NCBI GenBank assembly: GCA_023416275.1
Contig: JAEZIB010000107.1
Coordinates: 1 to 12,122, forward strand
Reading direction: 5' to 3'
DNA from: Bacillota bacterium
GTDB taxonomy: Bacteria; Bacillota; Clostridia; Acetivibrionales; DSM-1351
Length of the DNA: 12,122 nt
Shown here: in pieces, positions 1 through 4,647 of the stretch
Position numbering within the stretch: position 1 is the stretch's first letter
Layout of the letters: each line of letters starts with the position of its first letter
The notes under the pieces: model-generated
Seen by the model: only the letters and a program-made list of their open reading frames with translations
Database searches by the model: none
Told to the model about the DNA's origin: nothing
Translations under genes and position numbers: made by a program

Positions 1-110
1 CTCGTATACTAAAAATGTTCCTAAGGTTCCCAAAGCAGAGATTTCTAAATAGTCTTGCGGTGCTTTTTGCCTTGGTTGTAAAAGGTATACCGGGAAGAGG
101 AACACACAAA

Positions 111-211
111 CCGAAGTTCAGAGGTTCGATTCCTCTAACGCTCAAAGGGCTATAGGGAGATTGCTATTAGTACTTGAGTAATATAATAGGTAACTTCCTG
201 AGAGCATTCGG
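111..211 (+). tRNA. degenerate permuted tRNA-like unit A
   Basis: What is seen: CCGAA (111-115), four bases GTTC, then a perfect T-arm (stem AGAGG 120-124, loop TTCGATT, stem CCTCT 132-136) and a 7-base strand AACGCTC (137-143). Three bases (AAA) separate this from GGGCTAT (147-153), which pairs with it at positions 1-4 (one G.T) and 7 but not at 5 and 6. Downstream, GAGC-A-TTCGG (202-211) looks like the 3' side of a D-stem, base 26 and the 5' side of an anticodon stem; TTCGG is the exact complement of CCGAA. The 3' half therefore precedes the 5' half, as in a circularly permuted tRNA broken in the anticodon loop. The region between carries about 40 extra bases that fold into their own hairpin (154-199), so the D-arm is not canonical and no anticodon can be assigned. 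It may be a decayed tRNA or a regulatory RNA. The T-arm is certain; the assembly is inference. Confidence 0.35.
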
Positions 212-219
212 TAAGTAAG

Positions 220-286
220 TGGGGTTCGAGTCCCCATCAGAGTAGGAATCTGATTGCTATGGTTTAGCGCTCGACTTAAAATCGAG
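220..286 (+). tRNA. circularly permuted tRNA-Leu(UAA)-like unit B
   Basis: The 3' part comes first: T-arm stem TGGGG (220-224), loop TTCGAGT, stem CCCCA (232-236), acceptor 3' strand TCAGAGT (237-243), A244. After A-G-G (244-246) comes the acceptor 5' strand AATCTGA (247-253), which pairs with TCAGAGT at six of seven positions (one A.G mismatch). Then TT (positions 8-9), D-stem GCT/AGC (256-258, 266-268) around a loop containing GG, base G269, and a perfect anticodon arm: CTCGA / CTTAAAA / TCGAG (270-286). T33 is present and the anticodon is TAA (277-279), which reads UUA (Leu). The 3-bp D-stem suits a class II Leu tRNA. No T-arm lies downstream of the anticodon arm within 280 bases. No CCA is encoded, and the three-base linker leaves little room for end processing. 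The variable-arm join would have to be made by cleavage and ligation, plausibly by the RtcB of this locus. It could also be a non-translating tRNA mimic. Confidence 0.55.
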
Positions 287-320
287 AAATTAAGAGGCAT
301 CTTTTAAGAAAATCCTCGTG

Positions 321-343
321 CTTTTGCAGATTCTATGCAAAAG
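321..343 (+). other. perfect 8-bp hairpin with 7-base loop
   Basis: CTTTTGCA (321-328) and TGCAAAAG (336-343) are exact complements around GATTCTA. The 7-base loop recalls an anticodon arm, but the base at position 33 would be A instead of U. It lies in the transcribed-looking region after the unit B anticodon arm and may be part of the intervening RNA. There is no T-run after it. Confidence 0.45.
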
Positions 344-550
344 AGCCGTGGTTTAAGCCTTGAAGTGTGTGGATACCGGATGAGGCAAGTAGGTTTTTTG
401 TGTACGAAACTCTGATTTAATTATCAGGCAAAGTCTGAAATTGAAAAATGAGGTTGTATACAATAGCCTGCACGCAGCAGCCTTAAGCAATACTCCGCCG
501 ATACAGCGGGAGGATTTTCGCAAAAAGATTCAAAAAAGTTATTATAGCTG

Positions 551-558
551 AAAGGATG
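551..558 (+). promoter_or_regulatory. ribosome binding site of slipin gene
   Basis: AAAGGATG ends seven bases before the ATG at 566. It fixes this as the start, together with the N-terminal repeat that begins immediately after it. Confidence 0.6.
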
Positions 559-565
559 GATTAAA

Positions 566-1690
566 ATGAAGATAATTATTAAAAATGATGAAAGAGGCCT
601 ATTGTTCAGAGATGGCAATTACATAAAATGCTTAAAACCCGGGAAGTACTATTTGAATCCATTAATAAAATATAGTGTTATTTTTGCTGATGTAAATAAG
701 GCTTTTGATTCAGCAGGCAAAAATATAAATTTGCTTCTTGGAGATGAAGAACTCATGAAAGAGCTTACTGTGATAGATGTACAGGATTATGAAATTGCAA
801 TCCATTTTGAGGATGGAAAGCTTGTGGATGTACTTCGTTCCGGCAAGTATGCATTTTGGAATATACTAAAAAAGCATGACTTTTTAGTTGTAGACATAAG
901 AAACCCAGAAGTAAAGCCGGATATTGATGTATCTATATATAATAGTCCGAAACTCTCGGCACATGTGGGATACTTTGAGGTTGGAAATCACGAAAAAGGT
1001 ATTTTATATTATAACAATGTTATACAAAAGACTCTGAATCCGGGAAGATATTTTTTCTGGAAAAGTCCTACACTTGTTGCAGTAAAAAATGTGGATTTGA
1101 GACAACAACAGCTTGACATGACTGGTCAGGAAATCATGACAGAGGATAAAATTACATTAAGGCTTAATTTTGTATGTCATTATAGAATAGTTGATCCATT
1201 GAAAATAATAGAGATTAAATCATTTGAGGAGCAGTTATATATAGTTATGCAGTTGATTTTAAGAGAATACGTAGGCGCTCTGAAACTGGATGATATTCTT
1301 TTGAAAAAGCAGGAGATAGGCAACTATGTTCTTGAGAAATTAAGGGAAAAAAGTTCGGACTTTGGTGTGGAATTCTTATTTGCCGGTTTGAAAGATATTA
1401 TATTGCCGGGAGATATAAAGGAAATATTAAATACTGTACTGATAGCTGAAAAGAAAGCTCAGGCAAATGTTATTACAAGAAGGGAAGAAATTGCCTCTAC
1501 CAGAAGTCTTCTGAATACGGCAAAGCTTATGGAGGAGAACCAGACACTTTACAGGCTTAAAGAGCTTGAGTTCTTAGAGAAAATTTGTGAAAAGATAGGA
1601 AATGTTTCATTGACAGGCGGGGGTAGCTTGCTTGAACAGCTTAATACTTTGCTCTCCAACAAAGCCAATGAGAAAAAATGCGTAGTATGA
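566..1690 (+). CDS. slipin / SPFH (band 7) family protein, RtcB-associated type
   Basis: 374 aa. The C-terminal two thirds has the band 7 pattern: residues about 176-310 include the segment from VDLRQQQLDM through TEDKITLRLNF, then the ILREYVGAL helix and the EKKAQANVITRREE coiled-coil start typical of slipins. The last 70 residues are helical and charged. The N-terminal part holds three copies of a beta-rich module ending in L-x-(P/S)-G-(K/R)-Y, at about residues 8-28, 74-98 and 141-165. I see no N-terminal hydrophobic membrane segment, unlike classical stomatins, so it may be cytosolic or membrane-peripheral. SPFH proteins form ring or cage oligomers and scaffold partner enzymes. Slipin genes next to rtcB are a known theme in comparative genomics of RNA repair, where slipin is thought to position or gate the ligase. 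The reading frame is intact, unlike the two genes behind it. It heads the operon, 218 bases before the rtcB start. The family is secure; the exact role is not. Confidence 0.88.
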   Translation: MKIIIKNDERGLLFRDGNYIKCLKPGKYYLNPLIKYSVIFADVNKAFDSAGKNINLLLGDEELMKELTVIDVQDYEIAIHFEDGKLVDVLRSGKYAFWNILKKHDFLVVDIRNPEVKPDIDVSIYNSPKLSAHVGYFEVGNHEKGILYYNNVIQKTLNPGRYFFWKSPTLVAVKNVDLRQQQLDMTGQEIMTEDKITLRLNFVCHYRIVDPLKIIEIKSFEEQLYIVMQLILREYVGALKLDDILLKKQEIGNYVLEKLREKSSDFGVEFLFAGLKDIILPGDIKEILNTVLIAEKKAQANVITRREEIASTRSLLNTAKLMEENQTLYRLKELEFLEKICEKIGNVSLTGGGSLLEQLNTLLSNKANEKKCVV

Positions 1691-1734
1691 AATTATTAAT
1701 GTAGTGTCAGCAGTCTTCGTTGCTATTAATTACT

Positions 1735-1872
1735 AAAGTCAATTACTGTTCAAAGCCTTCGTCTTTTGGCGGATTATGTTTTGAATGTAGTTGGATTTAA
1801 AGTTGTTTTATGACTTTCTAGTATCCAAACTATCGTCCGATTCATCGATATTTAGCGATAGTAATTGACTTT
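1735..1872 (+). ncRNA. 138-bp structured element with closing stem and three arms
   Basis: AAAGTCAATTACT (1735-1747) is the exact reverse complement of 1860-1872, a 13-bp closing stem. Inside, three further helices follow in order. The first is TTCAAA/TTTGAA (1749-1754, 1780-1785) with an inner GCC/GGC. The second is TTGGAT/ATCCAA (1791-1796, 1823-1828) with an inner AAAGT/ACTTT. The third is CTATCG/CGATAG (1830-1835, 1856-1861), which shares two bases with the closing stem. The result is a four-way, cloverleaf-like layout followed by a short T-run (1871-1875). It fills most of the slipin-rtcB gap. It could be a cis-acting or processed RNA of the operon, or a small MITE-like insertion with 13-bp inverted ends; no clear target duplication is visible. 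Function unknown. Confidence 0.5.
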
Positions 1873-1908
1873 TTTAGCAATGGAGATTTGCTTACAAGAG
1901 GTGAAATA

Positions 1909-3093
1909 ATGATAGAAATTAAAGGAAAATATAATATTGCTAAAGTGTTTACTAATAATGTAGAAGAAAAGGCGGCAGAGCAGATACTTGAGCTTTGCAG
2001 TGAAGAATTTGCGAAAGACAGCAGAATAAGAATTATGCCTGACACACATGCAGGTGCGGGATGTACTATTGGAACTACAATGACAATAAAAGATAAGGTT
2101 GTTCCTAATTTGGTTGGTGTTGATATTGGCTGTGGTATGTTTGTAAGCATGATCGGGAAAGAAAGTGTTGACTTTAGTAAGCTTGACAAGATAATAAGAA
2201 GCTGTGTTCCAAGTGGATTTGATGTCCGTGAAACGCCGCATGAATACAACAAGTTTGTAGATATTTATAACTTGAAATGTAAGGAACATGTTGACTTGAA
2301 AAGAGCAGCCTTAAGCATAGGAACGCTTGGAGGCGGAAACCACTTTATATAAATAAATAAGGATGAGGATGAAAATATTTATCTGGTAGTTCACTCCGGA
2401 AGCAGACATTTAGGAAAACAAATTGCAGAATATTATCAGCACAGAGCAGCAAAAGAGGTTACAAGAGTAAGTAATGAAGCTATTATTGCCGAATTAAAAT
2501 TAAGGGGAAAAACCAAAGAAATTCAGGCAGAGCTTGATAATAAAAAAATACAAATAAACAGGGCATTAGCTTATCTTGAAGGACAAAGCTTTGATGATTA
2601 CATCCATGATATGCGTATAGCTCAAGAATTTGCTGAATACAATAGAAAGGCTATTGCAGAGGTAATTATAAAAAAAATGGGCTTTGAAGTTAGGGATAGT
2701 TTTACAACTATACATAACTATATTGAACCCGATGAAATGATTCTGAGGAAAGGGGCAATTTCTGCAAAGAAGGGTGAAGTTGTAATTATTCCGATAAATA
2801 TGAGAGATGGAAGTATTATCGCTACAGGAAAAGGAAACTATGACTGGAATTGTTCTGCACCTCATGGAGCAGGCAGACTAATGAGCAGAAAGCAGGCGAA
2901 GCTAAAATTATCAATGGAAGAATTTAAAAAGTCAATGGAGGGAATTTATACAACTTCTTTGTCCAAGGAAACACTAGATGAAGCTCCATTTGCCTATAAA
3001 CCTATGGAAGAAATAATTGCAAATATTCAAGATACTGTCGAAATCAACAAGATAATCAAGCCTGTTTATAATTTTAAGGCTTCAGAGGATTAA
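1909..3093 (+). pseudogene. rtcB: RtcB RNA ligase, interrupted by one in-frame TAA
   Basis: The frame encodes a 394-residue RtcB if the TAA at codon 148 (2350-2352) is read through. RtcB joins RNA 3'-phosphate or 2',3'-cyclic-phosphate ends to 5'-OH ends using GTP and Mn2+. Family motifs are all present in one frame. Before the stop: MPDTHAGAGCTIGTT (43-57), VGVDIGCGM with metal ligands D72 and C75, and GGGNHF with N144 and H145. After it: HSGSRHLG with H162, and PHGAGR with H319, the predicted guanylylated histidine. The stop replaces the residue usually Glu in the GGGNHFIE-type motif, so a single GAA-to-TAA change explains it. No in-frame ATG follows until 2611, so the shorter products would each lack part of the active site. 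The ATG at 1909 is chosen over the upstream TTG at 1888 because AAGAGGTG (1896-1903) lies five bases before it. Best read as a recent nonsense pseudogene; sequencing error or stop read-through are alternatives. Confidence 0.85.
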
Positions 3094-3095
3094 TT

Positions 3096-3570
3096 ATGTC
3101 TTTTGAATCAAAGTTAAAATTACAACTGCTGATAAAACAGTCATAGAAGTAATATGGATAGGATTTCGTTTGAAGAGGATGTTATAAGTTCTGCACTTAA
3201 AGATAAATGCTTTGAAATAAGAATGTGGCTTGTTGAAGCGATTAAAATTCTTGAACCTGACAAAAGGAATTCTATTATAAGAAAACTGCTTGAGGATAAG
3301 TCTGCAAAGGTTAAAACTGCAGTACTCCGGAAGTATGAGGATGTTGTTTGTCTAATGTTCAGAGAAAGACTTGAAAGGCTTGTGGTTGATGAACATTCAT
3401 CCATACGCAATGAATCAAGGTTTATTACGAAGAAGCATTTATTTATAAAAGATTTTCCTGAATTCTATAGGCAGCAAATTCTTTACAAACCAGTACCAGG
3501 CTCAAAAGAGCTTGGTATAAATATTTCAGACGGAAAAAAGGTTGTTTTAACAGGAACGGAAGAGTATTAA
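3096..3570 (+). pseudogene. HEAT-repeat-like protein, 5' end frameshifted or deleted
   Basis: An ATG at 3096, two bases after the rtcB stop and seven bases behind AGAGGA (3083-3088), is the best translational start. Its frame (MSFESKLKLQLLIKQS) closes at TAG 3144-3146. The rest of the protein continues in another frame from about 3136, with a poorly supported ATG at 3154, and runs 138 residues to 3570. That part has paired amphipathic helices of HEAT type, for example ISSALKDKCFEIRMWLVEAI and KLLEDKSAKVKTAVLRKY, each with the D-x-x-x-x-V/I-R-like turn. A short hydrophilic tail ends in LTGTEEY. HEAT-repeat proteins are protein-binding scaffolds; next to slipin and rtcB it is probably an adaptor of the same system. 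The simplest explanation is loss of N-terminal repeats by a frame-changing deletion near 3140. A functional short protein started at 3154 cannot be excluded. Confidence 0.6.
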
Positions 3571-3780
3571 ACATTATTGCCAATTTTATTTGATTAATGT
3601 TCTGAACCAGTCCAATGAGTATTAATACCCCCACTTCATACTTAACTCACGACTGTGTTACCCAAGGGTATAATGTCAGTAATAAGAGGTTTTTGTTGAA
3701 AAATATTAACAATAAGTCAACTTGCAGGTTTCATTAATACCTAGCAGCGATGCACTCTCATCGATAAATTTCAACACAAT
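3571..3780. other. intergenic, no gene seen
   Basis: All frames are heavily interrupted. The only notable structures are a short TACCC/GGGTA hairpin with a two-base loop (about 3660-3671) and the palindrome GTATTAATAC near 3619. Neither is followed by a T-run, so no terminator is called after the HEAT gene. Confidence 0.4.
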
Positions 3781-3808
3781 TCGACTAGTTAATGTTATAG
3801 TTTATAAT
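3781..3808 (+). promoter_or_regulatory. sigma-70/sigma-A type promoter
   Basis: The -35-like TCGACT (3781-3786; four of six matches) is followed by 16 bases and a perfect TATAAT (3803-3808). A purine-rich ribosome binding site (GGAAGAGGG, 3831-3839) and an ATG (3846) follow. It would start transcription of the decayed small genes and probably of the large hydrolase gene behind them. Confidence 0.5.
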
Positions 3809-3845
3809 TATAGTAAAAAATATAAAATAAGGAAGAGGGATAGTG

Positions 3846-4073
3846 ATGAATGTGTTTATATTTAGAAGTATTTATTGAATATTAGGTGAATTGTGAGCAA
3901 TGTAGTATATCGAAGGAGATTAAAGAACCTCAAAAACTAATTACAGATGATGAGTTGCGTAAACAGACAGAAAAAAAGAGTATTTGGTGATTTTTAAGGA
4001 TTTCATGCATAAGTATATTGATGCCATTAGAGTAGAAAGGGGATACTATTGCTTTCTAGTTTTAAATAAATAA
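3846..4073 (+). pseudogene. remnant of a small unrecognised gene
   Basis: A well-formed ribosome binding site leads into ATG 3846, but that frame closes after ten codons. Coding-like stretches then appear in other frames: SKEIKEPQKLITDDELRKQT, running on to KKSIW and a TGA at about 3988, and directly after it in another frame IFKDFMHKYIDAIRVERGYY, ending at TAA 4071-4073. The two join smoothly if one frameshift near 3988 is assumed. I do not recognise the family. Position right after a promoter suggests it was the first gene of the transcript that now reaches the large hydrolase gene. Confidence 0.35.
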
Positions 4074-4160
4074 TTAACTATTTTATACATTTTTTACCCA
4101 AGATGGATAAATATAAACGGACATTGTACATTTTAAAAATATCTAAAATCAGGAGTTTAG

Positions 4161-4610
4161 TTTTGTATTAACAGTGTTGGGACTAATGCTGCCTTTTTTG
4201 CGAAACATAGTAACACACCCGTATATCTGGCTCCACAATTCAATTATTGCAATGTATTAAAAGAATGCCATGATTACTGTGTACCGATTTGGGATGGTTA
4301 TAAGAAAGTAATTGTTGGTATAGATTGGAAGGGGACGAATCTGTTTGAGGAAACTATTGAGAACTCAAATAAAGTGATTAAATTATGGTACCCTAAAAAA
4401 AGCTTACAGGTGTAAGAATATGACTATAAATCATTTTTCAATCAAAAGAGACCCAGGTGTACTTATTGCATATGAAGGTATCTCAATAAACTTCGCAATG
4501 AGTACTTAAAACTACTGGAAAAGGAAGAGACCCAAAATAATGCAAACATAGTAACTGTAAATGATGATATGAGCTATGTAATTACTGCGGTGAAACAATA
4601 TGTAAATTAG
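4161..4610 (+). pseudogene. decayed gene, possibly BtrH_N-like peptidase/acyltransferase fold
   Basis: One frame is open from 4161 to TAA 4413-4415 without a start codon, beginning around CINSVGTNAAFFAKH and including NTPVYLAPQFNY and VPIWDGYKKVIVGIDW. The same frame continues after the stop with DYKSFFNQK, meets a TGA at 4473-4475, and then reads LNKLRNEYLKLLEKEE and NDDMSYVITAVKQYVN to TAG 4608-4610. The opening Cys followed by Asn-Ser, and the later Phe-Asn-Tyr, recall the N-terminal Cys region of butirosin BtrH-like proteins that often sit in peptide-biosynthesis loci, but the match is by eye only. It has no start and two internal stops, so it is a pseudogene. It ends 37 bases before the start of the large hydrolase gene, which suggests former co-transcription. 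Confidence 0.4.
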
Positions 4611-4632
4611 ATATATTTTGACAGATCATTAC

Positions 4633-4642
4633 AAGGGAGGGG
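4633..4642 (+). promoter_or_regulatory. ribosome binding site selecting a TTG start
   Basis: AAGGGAGGGG ends five bases before TTG 4648. It favours that start over a TTG at 4618, and the paralogue downstream also begins at the equivalent residue. Confidence 0.65.
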
Positions 4643-4647
4643 TACGT

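Larger units (their letters stand above)
287..565 (+). other. non-coding leader between tRNA-like units and slipin
   Basis: No protein gene is credible here. Visible structures are: TTTTAAG (302-308), the exact complement of the unit B anticodon loop CTTAAAA; a perfect 8-bp hairpin CTTTTGCA/TGCAAAAG (321-343) with loop GATTCTA; a small hairpin CTGAT/ATCAG (412-427); and a GC-rich hairpin CTCCGC/GCGGGAG with one bulge (493-512) just upstream of the slipin ribosome binding site. None is followed by a clean T-run, so I do not call a terminator. A TACAAT-like -10 (459-464) is visible but has no convincing -35. The leader may be co-transcribed with the operon. Confidence 0.4.

Noticed and set aside
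1..110. A further tRNA in the first 110 bases, around a TGCCTT/AAGGTA hairpin (69-86)
   Set aside because: The loop has eight bases, and no acceptor or D-stem partners could be matched. It may belong to a unit that starts outside the window.
277..279. Unit B as a suppressor tRNA that decodes the TAA in rtcB
   Set aside because: The anticodon read 5'-3' is UAA, which pairs with UUA (Leu). Decoding the UAA stop would need UUA, and no one-base shift of the perfect 5-bp stem gives it.
357..396. Rho-independent terminator before TTTTTT (394-399)
   Set aside because: The only stem (GCCT/AGGC) is four base pairs with a loop of more than 20 bases, and seven bases separate it from the T-run.
424..618. 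Minus-strand 64-codon ORF over the slipin start
   Set aside because: It overlaps the structured leader and the well-supported slipin start, and its protein shows no family features.
1842..2289. Two long minus-strand ORFs opposite rtcB
   Set aside because: They are antisense to clear RtcB motifs and are explained by the coding frame of the other strand.
3136..3570. Annotating the HEAT protein as an intact gene from ATG 3154
   Set aside because: No ribosome binding site precedes 3154, whereas a good one precedes ATG 3096 in a different frame, which indicates a broken 5' end.
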